A stretch of 64,000 bases of DNA, from NCBI RefSeq assembly GCF_004564135.1, contig NZ_CP038255.1, forward strand, positions 652,501 through 716,500. The letters are read 5' to 3'. The notes beneath the pieces were generated by a model that did no database searches, was not told where the DNA came from, and saw only the letters and a list, made by a program, of their open reading frames with translations. Of the stretch, positions 18,972-27,039 are shown piece by piece. The first letter of the stretch is position 1. Each line of letters starts with the position of its first letter. The position numbers and the translations under genes are program-made. The DNA is from Terasakiella sp. SH-1 (GTDB lineage Bacteria; Pseudomonadota; Alphaproteobacteria; Rhodospirillales; Terasakiellaceae).

Positions 18972-20402
18972 TTATTGTGCGCTGAGTGACTTGATGAAAC
19001 TGTCACTGGCTGTGGAAATATCCTGACTTAATCCTTTCAGGCTGAGAACCTGTTCGCCCACATGATCAGCAAGACCAAGAAGGTCAGAAGAAACCCCGTT
19101 CATGGTTTCTACGTCCGTATCAATGGCGCTGAATGTGGTTTGTACACTGTTCAGGCTTTGGCGAATGGTGTCGGTGGCTTCATGTTGAATGCCAACCACA
19201 TCACTCATCTGTGTTGTATTGGATTCCAGATCAGTCATGGAGGCATCCACATCATTCATCAGGCCGATGCTGGAAGAGGTGATGTTTAAAATATCGCCCA
19301 GTTGATTGGAAATATCCTGAGATGACTGTTCTGATTGCAGGGCAAGGGATTTGATTTCAGCTGCGACAATGGCAAACCCCTTTCCAGCCGATCCCGCACG
19401 TGCCGCTTCAATGGAGGCATTAAGACCAAGCATACGGACTTGACCTGAAATTTCTGAAACATTTCGGGCAATGCTTTCAATGTTGGCGGCAAGTTCGCCC
19501 AGCTTTTCAAGTTCGGTTAATGCGTTGCTGACTTTGAAACCCAGTTGATCCACGGTCTGATTGACGCTGGTGTTTGATTGTAATGTTTGGGTTTCCACAT
19601 CGACAAGGCGCTCAATCGCATCTTGTAAAATATGGAGGTTGTCTGAAATCGTTGTACGCCCTTGGGCGACTTTGGTGCATTGTTGATTGTTAATCTGGGC
19701 TTGGGATTGCACCCCTTGACCAGCTTCGTCCAATTGGTCAGAACCTGTCGCCAGATCATTTACAGAGGCTTGAACACTGCTTAAAAATTGTTCAACAAGC
19801 TGTTCCTGATGGGCGTGGTTTTGTTCACGTTCATAAAGACGGGCGAGCTGGGCACTGACATATTGCATGATCTCAAGGGATGTTTCATCCAGCAGGCCGA
19901 TTTGGCGTCCGTAAAATTCAGCAATGGCAACGCAGTCACCACTGACGATAATGGGAAAACCGAAAAAACCGCGCACACCACTTCTTTTGGCGCTGTCAGC
20001 ACGCAAGAATTGGGTGAGAACTGTGACATCTTCAACTGCTTTTGCTTCTTTTTCCTGGGCAATTTGGCCGATTAGCCCCTTGCCACGGGTGAAAACGGTT
20101 TCTTCACTAATGCGTCTGAACTCTGCAATGGCTGAACGATCTAAAGTGTCTTCCAGATACCAGATGTCGTTGGACACATATTGATCGTCAGTATCGGGTG
20201 TTTTTATATAAAGGTGCGCGATGGGCCAGCCTGTGAAGGCACAGACTTCTTCAAAAATCTTTTTAGTCGCGACTTTAAAGTCGTTTGTTGTATCGGGCAC
20301 ATTGGATACCCGGTTTAAAAAACTTAACACAGTGCTTAATGAAGCGGCATCTGTGCTGCTTTCGTTAGCTTTGGCCGGAAAATCTATAATCTTGGCTAAC
20401 AT
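18972..20402 (-). CDS. Soluble chemotaxis protein with GAF domain
   Basis: 476 residues from the ATG at 20402, chosen because AGGAGG lies 6-11 nt upstream and a sigma-54 promoter lies further up; the reading frame extends to 20738 but that part has no ribosome site. Residues about 40-185 form a GAF sensing domain and 220-470 an MCP signalling domain with LGLNASIEAARAGSAGKGFA near the tip. No membrane segment, so it works in the cytoplasm. The gene diverges from nasTS and shares a short control region with it, so a role in taxis tied to nitrogen status or nitrate is plausible but unproven. The ligand of the GAF domain is unknown. Confidence 0.87.
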   Translation of the reverse strand: MLAKIIDFPAKANESSTDAASLSTVLSFLNRVSNVPDTTNDFKVATKKIFEEVCAFTGWPIAHLYIKTPDTDDQYVSNDIWYLEDTLDRSAIAEFRRISEETVFTRGKGLIGQIAQEKEAKAVEDVTVLTQFLRADSAKRSGVRGFFGFPIIVSGDCVAIAEFYGRQIGLLDETSLEIMQYVSAQLARLYEREQNHAHQEQLVEQFLSSVQASVNDLATGSDQLDEAGQGVQSQAQINNQQCTKVAQGRTTISDNLHILQDAIERLVDVETQTLQSNTSVNQTVDQLGFKVSNALTELEKLGELAANIESIARNVSEISGQVRMLGLNASIEAARAGSAGKGFAIVAAEIKSLALQSEQSSQDISNQLGDILNITSSSIGLMNDVDASMTDLESNTTQMSDVVGIQHEATDTIRQSLNSVQTTFSAIDTDVETMNGVSSDLLGLADHVGEQVLSLKGLSQDISTASDSFIKSLSAQ

Positions 20403-20484
20403 GGAAACCCTCCTCAACATGGTGATTGAAACAGGGCCCACCGTTTTTAGCGGTCTGGCGACGGGCCTATATGACAAAGAATAG

Positions 20485-20500
20485 AGCAGGATCCGTGCCA
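20485..20500 (-). promoter_or_regulatory. Sigma-54 promoter for the GAF chemoreceptor gene
   Basis: Read on the minus strand: TGGCACGGATCCTGCT. This matches the consensus TGGCACG-N4-TTGCW with one change (C for T), and the GG and GC elements are correctly 10 nt apart. The predicted start near 20474 lies about 70 nt before the ATG at 20402. Confidence 0.75.
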
Positions 20501-20537
20501 GTTTAAAATCGCTGTAAAATGGCAGGTTTCTTACATA

Positions 20538-20560
20538 TTTTGCTGCATATTGATGCAAAA
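20538..20560. promoter_or_regulatory. Inverted repeat, candidate enhancer site between divergent sigma-54 promoters
   Basis: TTTTGC and GCAAAA arms are separated by 11 nt, with an inner TGCA-N6-TGCA. It lies between the two sigma-54 promoters, at a distance normal for an NtrC-type activator. The half-site resembles the TGCAAAA half of the palindromes at 20582, 22457 and 22497. Confidence 0.4.
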
Positions 20561-20581
20561 GCGGGCAGCAAACGCTCCATA

Positions 20582-20598
20582 TTTGTGCAGTGCAAAAT
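20582..20598. promoter_or_regulatory. TTTTGCA-N-TGCAAAA palindrome, copy 1
   Basis: Reads TTTGTGCAGTGCAAAAT with the centre at 20590. It is about 50 bp upstream of the nasTS sigma-54 promoter and about 80-100 bp from the divergent one. Two related copies precede nrtA, so this is a candidate binding site for a nitrogen activator such as NtrC. The protein assignment is inference. Confidence 0.45.
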
Positions 20599-20639
20599 GA
20601 GTATCCTCCCAAAGTGCTAATACTAAAGGGGTTTGAAAA

Positions 20640-20655
20640 CGGCATGACTCTTGCT
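20640..20655 (+). promoter_or_regulatory. Sigma-54 promoter for nasTS
   Basis: CGGCATGACTCTTGCT carries GG and GC exactly 10 nt apart and fits GGCAYG-N4-TTGCW. The predicted start near 20666 rules out the TTG at 20651 as the nasT start and supports the GTG at 20693. Confidence 0.75.
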
Positions 20656-20692
20656 GTGGTTTGGCAAAGATTATTGTGAAGGGTCAGAATTC

Positions 20693-21277
20693 GTGGAAAC
20701 GGATCTAAAAATATTATTGATTGATGAGAACGAGGCACGGGCAGCGATCTTGTTTGAAGGGTTGCGCGCCAGTGGTCTGGATTGTGTGGAATGGCTGAAA
20801 GATACGAAAAATCTTTCAGAACGTATTTTTGCCTTGGATCCGGATGTGATCCTGGTTGATTTGGAAAACCCGAACCGGGATGTTCTGGAGCAGATGTTTC
20901 AGGTGAGCCGGGAGGTCAAGCGCCCGATTGCCATGTTTGTGGATCAATCGGACAGTCAATCCATCCATCAGGCCATTGAGGCCGGGGTAAGTGCTTATAT
21001 TGTCGATGGTCTGAAAAGCGAACGTGTGAAGTCTATCGTTGATATGACGGTCAGTCGCTTTAATGCATTTGCCAAACTACATCGGGAGTTGGCTGAAGCC
21101 AAGACAGCTTTGCAGGATCGAAAGATCATCGACAAAGCTAAAGGAATTCTTATGCAACAGCGCGATATTGGGGAGGCTGAAGCCTATGCGCTGTTACGTA
21201 AGGCCGCTATGAACAAAGGTCAGAAAATCAGTGAAATCGCCAGCAGTATTGTGACCGCATCGGAATTGTTGGGATGA
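20693..21277 (+). CDS. nasT: Nitrate/nitrite response antiterminator NasT (REC-ANTAR)
   Basis: 194 residues from the GTG at 20693 (AAGGG about 9 nt upstream; normal NasT length). The N-terminal receiver-like domain (about 5-120) has LLIDENEARAA and ILVDLENPN. The C-terminal ANTAR RNA-binding domain (about 130-190) has IIDKAKGILMQQRDIGEAEA. NasT binds two-hairpin RNA leaders and prevents early termination of nitrate assimilation transcripts; NasS holds it inactive until nitrate or nitrite is bound. A matching leader lies at 22593-22711 before nrtA. nasS follows 6 nt downstream, and the pair is under a sigma-54 promoter. Confidence 0.92.
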   Translation: METDLKILLIDENEARAAILFEGLRASGLDCVEWLKDTKNLSERIFALDPDVILVDLENPNRDVLEQMFQVSREVKRPIAMFVDQSDSQSIHQAIEAGVSAYIVDGLKSERVKSIVDMTVSRFNAFAKLHRELAEAKTALQDRKIIDKAKGILMQQRDIGEAEAYALLRKAAMNKGQKISEIASSIVTASELLG

Positions 21278-21283
21278 TGAAAT

Positions 21284-22393
21284 ATGACAAATAATCTTCA
21301 AACTGTGAAAATTGGTTTTATTCCGTTGGTTGATTGCGCATTACTTGCCATTACCAAGGAAAAAGGTTTTGGGGCAGAACACGGGATTGACCTTGATCTG
21401 CATAAAGAAGTCTCATGGGCAAATATTCGGGATAAAGTGTATCTTGGCTATCTGGATGGGGCGCAAATGCTGGCAGGGATGCCGCTGGCGGCCAATCTGT
21501 CTCTTATGCCTAATAGCAGTGATATTATTGCCCCGTTTGTTTTGGGGCGAAACGGGAATGCAATCACGGTTTCCCATGCTTTATATGAAGAAATGGTAGC
21601 CGAAGGCGGGGAGCTTCTTGATGAGCTGGATCTCGTTAAAACAGGAGCAGCTTTAAAAGCTGTTATTGAAAAACGAAAACAGACAGGTAAGTCGCGCTTG
21701 CGTTTTGCTATGGTTTTTCCATTTTCCTGTCATAACTACCATTTGCGCTACTGGATGGCGGCGTGTGGCATTGATCCAGATGTGGATGTACACCTGGAAG
21801 TCATCCCCCCTGCTTTTATGGATGAGAATTTAGAGCAAGGCTATATTGATGGGTTTTGCGTGGGGGAACCCTGGAATTCGCTGGCTGTCGCGCAGGACTT
21901 GGGGGTGATTATCGCCTCAACAGCGCAAATTTGGTCACAAAGTCCGGAAAAGCTTCTGGGAATGCGCAAGGATTGGGTTGAGCGCAATAGCGCTCTTTTC
22001 ACGGGCTTAATGAAAGCCTTGGCCCAAGCAGCAAACTGGGCTGCTGAAACAAGTCATCAGGAAGAAATCGCAGAGATTTTATCTGAACATCAGTATCTGG
22101 ATGTCCCGGCAGAGATTATTTTGAAAGCATTGAGCGGAAACCTTTGCCTTAAAAAAGGCAATGCCCCTGTTTTCATCAAAGATTTTATGGCCTTGGCAGG
22201 GCAGGGGGCAAACTGTCCGCACCCTCAAGAGGGGGTGTGGATTTTGCAACAGATGGAACGCTGGAAACAGATCAAGCCCCCTTTTGATGCGCAGCTGGCA
22301 CTGGAAAGCGCTTTTTCCAGAACGCTTTACGGTGAAGTTCTTGGCCTTGAAGAAGGTGAAGAGCAGGGACTGCGCTTGTTCGATTTTGCATAA
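21284..22393 (+). CDS. nasS: Nitrate/nitrite sensor protein NasS
   Basis: A 369-residue protein of the NrtA/CmpA periplasmic-binding-protein family, but without a signal peptide, as expected for cytoplasmic NasS. It shares with NrtA the start KIGFIPLVDCALLAITKEKG, the GAQMLAGMPLAANL segment, FCVGEPWNSLAV near residue 188 and AQIWSQSPEKLLGM near 210-225. NasS binds NasT when nitrate or nitrite is absent and releases it when the anion is present. It lies 6 nt after nasT. No clear terminator follows, only a short hairpin TGCCTA-N5-TAGGCA near 22415. Confidence 0.9.
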   Translation: MTNNLQTVKIGFIPLVDCALLAITKEKGFGAEHGIDLDLHKEVSWANIRDKVYLGYLDGAQMLAGMPLAANLSLMPNSSDIIAPFVLGRNGNAITVSHALYEEMVAEGGELLDELDLVKTGAALKAVIEKRKQTGKSRLRFAMVFPFSCHNYHLRYWMAACGIDPDVDVHLEVIPPAFMDENLEQGYIDGFCVGEPWNSLAVAQDLGVIIASTAQIWSQSPEKLLGMRKDWVERNSALFTGLMKALAQAANWAAETSHQEEIAEILSEHQYLDVPAEIILKALSGNLCLKKGNAPVFIKDFMALAGQGANCPHPQEGVWILQQMERWKQIKPPFDAQLALESAFSRTLYGEVLGLEEGEEQGLRLFDFA

Positions 22394-22456
22394 TTTTTAA
22401 CCAATAAAATAAAATGCCTAGAAAATAGGCAATTAAAAAAGGAGGGTGCTTGAATC

Positions 22457-22471
22457 TTTTGCAGTGCAAAA
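22457..22471. promoter_or_regulatory. TTTTGCA-N-TGCAAAA palindrome, copy 2
   Basis: A perfect palindrome with 7-bp arms TTTTGCA and TGCAAAA around a single G, about 90-100 bp upstream of the nrtA sigma-54 promoter. Together with copy 3 it is a candidate enhancer for a nitrogen activator. It lies in the 383-bp gene-free stretch between nasS and nrtA. Confidence 0.5.
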
Positions 22472-22496
22472 TGAATAAGCAGATAGATGAGAGCTA

Positions 22497-22513
22497 TTTC
22501 TGCGGTGCAAAAT
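22497..22513. promoter_or_regulatory. TTTTGCA-N-TGCAAAA palindrome, copy 3 (imperfect)
   Basis: Reads TTTCTGCGGTGCAAAAT. The right half is identical to the other copies and the left half is degenerate. It lies about 50 bp upstream of the sigma-54 promoter and 41 bp (four helical turns) from copy 2. Confidence 0.42.
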
Positions 22514-22559
22514 AACTAAGTATTTGTAAATAAAATGAAAAATTGATTTTTACCAAAAC

Positions 22560-22575
22560 TGGCACGATGTTTGAA
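22560..22575 (+). promoter_or_regulatory. Sigma-54 promoter for the nrt-nir-nas operon
   Basis: TGGCACGATGTTTGAA: the -24 element TGGCACG is perfect, while the -12 element is TTGAA instead of TTGCW, with the correct 10-nt spacing. The predicted start near 22586 would begin the transcript just ahead of the first NasT-type hairpin at 22593. Confidence 0.72.
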
Positions 22576-22592
22576 AGGTAAAAGGCAGCTAT

Positions 22593-22711
22593 CTAACAAA
22601 GACGTTGGATCAATATATCACCCGATTTTGGGTAATCAGCAACGCCGCTGACGTGACACACAAATTCCTCCCTACCTTCCTTGTGTGTTTTGTCAGTGGC
22701 GTTTTGTTTTT
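22593..22711 (+). ncRNA. NasT/ANTAR-responsive leader with overlapping intrinsic terminator
   Basis: Hairpin P1 (22593-22608) has stem CTAAC/GTTGG and hexaloop AAAGAC. Hairpin P2 (22636-22651) has stem TCAGC/GCTGA and hexaloop AACGCC. Both loops carry A at position 1 and G at position 4, the rule for ANTAR target RNAs. A long terminator hairpin (22641-22663 with 22681-22703, about 22 of 23 positions pairing or wobble) ends in a T-rich tract at 22702-22711. Its 5' arm shares AACGCCGCTGA with P2, so the two structures exclude each other. NasT binding to P1-P2 would block the terminator and allow nrtA transcription. The 27-nt P1-P2 linker contains its own ACCC/GGGT hairpin, longer than usual. 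Confidence 0.8.
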
Positions 22712-22776
22712 GGGATCTGGTTCTGGCGATCTGGTGAACAGGAACAAGGCTCAAACTTTAAGGAGAGAAAGCCGTT

Positions 22777-24162
22777 ATGAAAAAAATGAAATCTTTTAAA
22801 TCCATGCTGGCAGGTGCCGTTTGTGCTTTAAGCGCGATGAGCGGTTCAGCCTTGGCTGAAATGCTGGAAGTGGAAAAAGAAGAACTGAAATTCGGTTTTA
22901 TTAAATTGACTGATATGGCCCCGCTGGCTGTGGCTTATGAAAAAGGCTACTTCGAAGATGAAGGTCTGTATGTGACGCTGGAACCGCAAGCCAACTGGAA
23001 AGTGCTGCTGGACCGTGTGATTGATGGCGAGCTGGACGGCGCGCATATGCTGGCAGGTCAGCCGCTGGGTGCGACCATCGGTTTTGGTACGCAGGCCCAT
23101 ATCATCACGGCTTTCTCCATGGATTTGAATGGTAACGGTATTACAGTTTCCAACGATGTTTGGGCCGAAATGAAGAAACATATCCCAACGGGCGCAGATG
23201 GTAAGCCGGTTCACCCGATTAAGGCGGATTACCTGAAACCTGTTGTGGAAAAGTATAAATCTGAGGGCAAGCCGTTTAACATGGGCATGGTGTTCCCGGT
23301 TTCCACGCACAACTATGAACTTCGTTACTGGCTGGCTGCTGGTGGCATTCACCCCGGTTATTATTCAAAAACGGATATTTCCGGTCAAATTCAGGGGGAT
23401 GCACTCCTGTCTGTAACGCCACCGCCGCAAATGCCGGCGACATTGGAAGCTGGCACCATTTATGGCTATTGCGTGGGTGAACCGTGGAACCAGCAGGCTG
23501 TATTTAAAGGTATCGGTGTTCCGGTTGTGACAGATTACGAGATTTGGAAGAACAACCCGGAAAAAGTATTCGGTGTGTCCAACAAATGGGCCGAAGAAAA
23601 CCCGAAAACCCATACGGCTGTTGTCAAAGCCTTGATCCGTGCAGCGAAATGGCTGGATGAAAATGATAACGCTAACCGCCCGGAAGCCGTGAAAATTTTG
23701 GCGAAATCTGAATATGTGGGTGCAGATGCAGAAGTAATCGCCAATTCCATGACAGGTACGTTTGAATATGAAAAAGGCGATAAGCGCGAAGTGCCTGACT
23801 TCAACGTCTTCTATCGTTATTTCGCGACTTACCCGTACTATTCTGATGCGATTTGGTATCTGTCCCAAATGCGTCGCTGGGGCCAGATTGCCGAAGGTAA
23901 GTCTGACCAGTGGTACCACGATATTGCGAAAAAAGTATATCGCCCGGACATCTATCTGGAAGCTGCCAAGATGCTGGTTGAAGAAGGCCATGTGGCAAAA
24001 GAAGACTTCCCTTGGGAGACTGATGGGTATCGCGCACCGCAGACACACTTCATCGACAATATTACCTATGACGGTCGCAAGCCGAACGAATATCTCGAAA
24101 AATTCGGGATCGGCCTGAAAGGCAAGCAGGTTGTGAAAGGCACTGAAGTCGCCGCCAACTAA
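22777..24162 (+). CDS. nrtA: Nitrate ABC transporter substrate-binding protein NrtA
   Basis: 461 residues with a signal peptide (positively charged start, hydrophobic [17 protein letters not shown], cleavage near residue 27). It belongs to the CmpA/NrtA family: [51 protein letters not shown] and an [15 protein letters not shown] segment. It captures nitrate (possibly nitrite) in the periplasm for NrtBCD. AGGAG about 13 nt upstream supports the ATG at 22777; the next Met, three codons on, is possible. It is first in the operon behind the NasT-responsive leader, and a stable hairpin follows the stop. Confidence 0.93.
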   Translation: MKKMKSFKSMLAGAVCALSAMSGSALAEMLEVEKEELKFGFIKLTDMAPLAVAYEKGYFEDEGLYVTLEPQANWKVLLDRVIDGELDGAHMLAGQPLGATIGFGTQAHIITAFSMDLNGNGITVSNDVWAEMKKHIPTGADGKPVHPIKADYLKPVVEKYKSEGKPFNMGMVFPVSTHNYELRYWLAAGGIHPGYYSKTDISGQIQGDALLSVTPPPQMPATLEAGTIYGYCVGEPWNQQAVFKGIGVPVVTDYEIWKNNPEKVFGVSNKWAEENPKTHTAVVKALIRAAKWLDENDNANRPEAVKILAKSEYVGADAEVIANSMTGTFEYEKGDKREVPDFNVFYRYFATYPYYSDAIWYLSQMRRWGQIAEGKSDQWYHDIAKKVYRPDIYLEAAKMLVEEGHVAKEDFPWETDGYRAPQTHFIDNITYDGRKPNEYLEKFGIGLKGKQVVKGTEVAAN

Positions 24163-24178
24163 GAGGCAAACCCAAGGT

Positions 24179-24211
24179 GGGAGCGTCACTCTCGACATAA
24201 ACGGCGCTCCC
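24179..24211 (+). other. Stable hairpin between nrtA and nrtB
   Basis: GGGAGCG (24179-24185) pairs with CGCTCCC (24205-24211), and flanking GGTG/CACC extends the fold with a bulge. There is no T tract. It probably protects or separates the nrtA message from the downstream part, giving more binding protein than permease. The function is inferred from position. Confidence 0.45.
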
Positions 24212-24279
24212 GCCACCCCTTTAAAACCAACTTATTCATTTTTTACTTTTTAAATTTCAATTCGTTTTACAGGTGCAAT

Positions 24280-25278
24280 ATGTCTGATACTTCTGTTCAA
24301 ACTGCCGATGTCGGCTTTCTGGGGCGCGTTGTCCCCGGTGCGACTTCTTCATCAGACGCGGTGAAGAAAATTTGGCAAGCCTTTGGCATTCCCGTTTTCT
24401 CTATTCTGGTGTTTATGTTCATTTGGGCGCAAGCCGCCAGCAACATTCAAACCAGCCTTGGTGCTATCCCCGGTCCCGTTGCTGTATTTGAAGAAACGCT
24501 GATCTTGTGGGATGACCATGTTCAAACCCGCGAAAAAGAAAAGAAATTCTACGAGCGTCAGGAAAAACGCAATGCGGCCAAGCTGGAAAAGAACCCGGAT
24601 GCTAAAATCAAGGTTCGTGCCTATACAGGTAAGCCAACTTATATCGATCAAATTCTGACCAGTCTGAAAACCGTCTTTATGGGCTTTATTCTGGCAACCG
24701 CTGTGGCCGTTCCTCTCGGGATTGCCTGTGGTCTGTCAAAAAGTGTGAATGCGGCCTTTAACCCGCTGATCCAAATCTTCAAGCCCGTATCCCCATTGGC
24801 ATGGTTGCCGATCGTGACCATGGTGGTTTCTGCCCTTTATGTCACGAAAGACCCGATGTTTGACAAGTCATTTTTGACCTCTGCCATCACTGTAACACTG
24901 TGTTCATTGTGGCCGACGCTGATCAACACATCACTGGGTGTGGCATCTATTGATAAAGATTTGCTCAATGTGTCACGCGTTCTGCGCCTTGATAACAAGA
25001 CGACTATTTTCAAGATGATCCTGCCGTCTTCACTGCCGCTGATCTTTACAGGGCTTCGCCTTTCCCTCGGTGTGGGCTGGATGGTTCTGATTGCCGCTGA
25101 AATGCTGGCGCAAAACCCGGGTCTTGGCAAATTCGTTTGGGATGAATTCCAAAACGGTAGCTCTCACTCTCTTGCACGCATCATGGTGGCTGTCTTCACC
25201 ATCGGTATCATCGGCTTCCTGCTGGACCGTGTGATGTACACGCTGCAAGACCTCTTTACTTTCACTGACAAACGCTAA
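24280..25278 (+). CDS. nrtB: Nitrate ABC transporter permease NrtB
   Basis: A 332-residue inner-membrane permease of the BPD transporter type. After an early membrane segment (about 38-58) comes an unusual hydrophilic stretch, about residues 80-115, dense in Lys and Glu. The transport core (about 125-320) has membrane segments and the ABC-interacting loop region around PSSLPLIFTGLRLSLGVGWM. It passes nitrate handed over by NrtA, driven by the ATPase encoded next. The start follows GGTGCAAT with only a weak ribosome site. It lies 117 nt after nrtA and 29 nt before the ATPase gene. Confidence 0.92.
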   Translation: MSDTSVQTADVGFLGRVVPGATSSSDAVKKIWQAFGIPVFSILVFMFIWAQAASNIQTSLGAIPGPVAVFEETLILWDDHVQTREKEKKFYERQEKRNAAKLEKNPDAKIKVRAYTGKPTYIDQILTSLKTVFMGFILATAVAVPLGIACGLSKSVNAAFNPLIQIFKPVSPLAWLPIVTMVVSALYVTKDPMFDKSFLTSAITVTLCSLWPTLINTSLGVASIDKDLLNVSRVLRLDNKTTIFKMILPSSLPLIFTGLRLSLGVGWMVLIAAEMLAQNPGLGKFVWDEFQNGSSHSLARIMVAVFTIGIIGFLLDRVMYTLQDLFTFTDKR

Positions 25279-25307
25279 GAGCCCACTCTTAAGAAAGGAT
25301 AACCCCC

Positions 25308-27026
25308 ATGTCATTCTTAGAACTTAAAAATGTAAATAAGGGCTATGGTAAAGGTGTAGATCGCACTGAAGTCCTGAGCGACATTAATCTCTCCATTAAA
25401 GAAGGTGAATTCCTCGCCATTGTCGGGTTTTCCGGCTCGGGCAAGACAACATTGATTTCTGCCATCGCAGGTCTGGTTGAACCAGACACGGGGGAAATCC
25501 TTCTTAAGGGTGAAAAAATCCAGGGCGCAGGCCCGGATCGCGGCGTCGTGTTCCAAAGCTACTCCCTGTTTCCCTGGATGTCTGTCTTTAGCAACGTCAT
25601 GTTGGCCGTTGATAGTGTTTTCAAAAATGCGTCAAAGGCTGAAAAAGAAGAACGCGTTCATCGTTATGTGGAAATGGTAGGTCTTGGTCATGCCAAGGAT
25701 CGCAAGCCTTCCGAACTCTCAGGCGGTATGCGCCAACGTGTGGCTGTGGCTCGTGCCTTGGCTATGAGCCCGCAAATCCTTTTGCTGGATGAACCATTGT
25801 CAGCCCTTGATGCGTTGACACGGGCCAATCTGCAAGATGAGATTGAACGCATTTGGGAGCAGGAAAAGAAAACAGTGATCCTGATTACCAACGATGTGGA
25901 CGAAGCCATTTTGCTGGCAGACCGGATTATTCCGCTAACACCGGGGCCGAATGCCACATTGGGACCTGATTTTGTTGTGGACCTGGAACGCCCGCGTGAT
26001 CGCACGGCGATGAACCACGACCCTAAATTCAAGAAGCTGCGCAAAGACGTCACTCAGTACCTGATCGATGTGGGGATTGAGAAGAATGCTGAAACTGGCG
26101 AATTTGCGCCGCTGCCTTCTGTGAGCCCGATTATGCCGGGCGCACGTATGCCGAAAAAGGCGAAAGAGGCAGCCAAAGCGCGCAGCGGTGACACCCACCG
26201 TTTTGTTGATTTCTCCCACGTTCACAAGGTCTACCCAACCCCCAAGGGCCCGTTGACTGTGGTGGAAGACTTCAACCTGCAACTGCGCAAAGGGGAATTC
26301 GTTTCCGTCATCGGCCATTCCGGCTGTGGTAAATCCACAGTTCTGACCATGGCGGCGGGTCTTAACGATATTTCCAAAGGCGGTATCATCCTGGATGGTC
26401 GTGAAGTGGATGGCGCGGGGCCGGATCGTGGCGTGGTTTTCCAGGCCCCCAGCTTGTTCCCTTGGTTGACAGCGCGCGACAACGTGATGATTGGTGTGGA
26501 ACGGGTTTATCCTCATGCCAATGAACATGAGCGTCGTGATATTTGTGAATACTATCTTAGCCGTGTAGGTTTGGCGGACTCCATGGATAAGATGGCCTCA
26601 GACATGTCGAACGGGATGCGCCAACGTGTCGGGATCGCTCGGGCTTTCGCACTCTCTCCGAAGTTCCTGTTGTTGGACGAACCGTTCGGCATGCTTGACA
26701 GTTTGACCCGTTGGGAATTGCAAGAGGTTTTGATGGATGTGTGGAAACGCACGCAAGTGACGGCCATGTGTGTAACCCATGATGTGGACGAGGCCATTTT
26801 GTTGGCTGACCGCGTGATTATGATGTCCAACGGTCCACGTGCCACTGTTGGTAAAATCCTCGAAATTGATCTGCCGCGCCCCAGAACGCGTAAACAATTG
26901 CTGGAACACCCGCGCTATTACGAGCTGCGTGAACAGCTGTTGAGCTTCCTGGAAGAATATGAACACGGCAACCCCGAGCCCGAAGCCTCATCCACAGATG
27001 ATGGCGATGATAAAGAAGCGGCTTGA
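25308..27026 (+). CDS. Nitrate ABC transporter ATPase, two ABC domains fused (NrtC/NrtD-like)
   Basis: A 572-residue protein with two complete ABC ATPase domains in tandem. Domain 1 (about 1-245) has Walker [10 protein letters not shown], signature LSGGMRQR and Walker [13 protein letters not shown]. Domain 2 (about 285-545) has GHSGCGKST, the altered signature MSNGMRQR and [12 protein letters not shown]. In cyanobacteria NrtC and NrtD are separate chains and NrtC carries an NrtA-like regulatory domain; here that domain is absent and both ATPases are joined, so one chain may power the transporter. AAGGA lies about 12 nt before the ATG. nirB follows 13 nt downstream. Confidence 0.9.
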   Translation: MSFLELKNVNKGYGKGVDRTEVLSDINLSIKEGEFLAIVGFSGSGKTTLISAIAGLVEPDTGEILLKGEKIQGAGPDRGVVFQSYSLFPWMSVFSNVMLAVDSVFKNASKAEKEERVHRYVEMVGLGHAKDRKPSELSGGMRQRVAVARALAMSPQILLLDEPLSALDALTRANLQDEIERIWEQEKKTVILITNDVDEAILLADRIIPLTPGPNATLGPDFVVDLERPRDRTAMNHDPKFKKLRKDVTQYLIDVGIEKNAETGEFAPLPSVSPIMPGARMPKKAKEAAKARSGDTHRFVDFSHVHKVYPTPKGPLTVVEDFNLQLRKGEFVSVIGHSGCGKSTVLTMAAGLNDISKGGIILDGREVDGAGPDRGVVFQAPSLFPWLTARDNVMIGVERVYPHANEHERRDICEYYLSRVGLADSMDKMASDMSNGMRQRVGIARAFALSPKFLLLDEPFGMLDSLTRWELQEVLMDVWKRTQVTAMCVTHDVDEAILLADRVIMMSNGPRATVGKILEIDLPRPRTRKQLLEHPRYYELREQLLSFLEEYEHGNPEPEASSTDDGDDKEAA

Positions 27027-27039
27027 AAGGAATAGAATA

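Noticed and set aside
20651-20692. TTG start for nasT at 20651
   Set aside because: It overlaps the -12 element of the sigma-54 promoter and so precedes the predicted transcript start. The GTG at 20693 has a ribosome site and gives normal NasT length.
22410-22440. Terminator after nasS (TGCCTA-N5-TAGGCA)
   Set aside because: The stem is only 6 bp and is followed by AATTAAAAAA rather than a T tract on the plus strand, so it was not called.
22605-22799. Possible 64-residue leader peptide before nrtA
   Set aside because: It runs through the antiterminator and terminator hairpins, starts at a TTG without a ribosome site and overlaps nrtA. The RNA-switch reading explains the stretch better.
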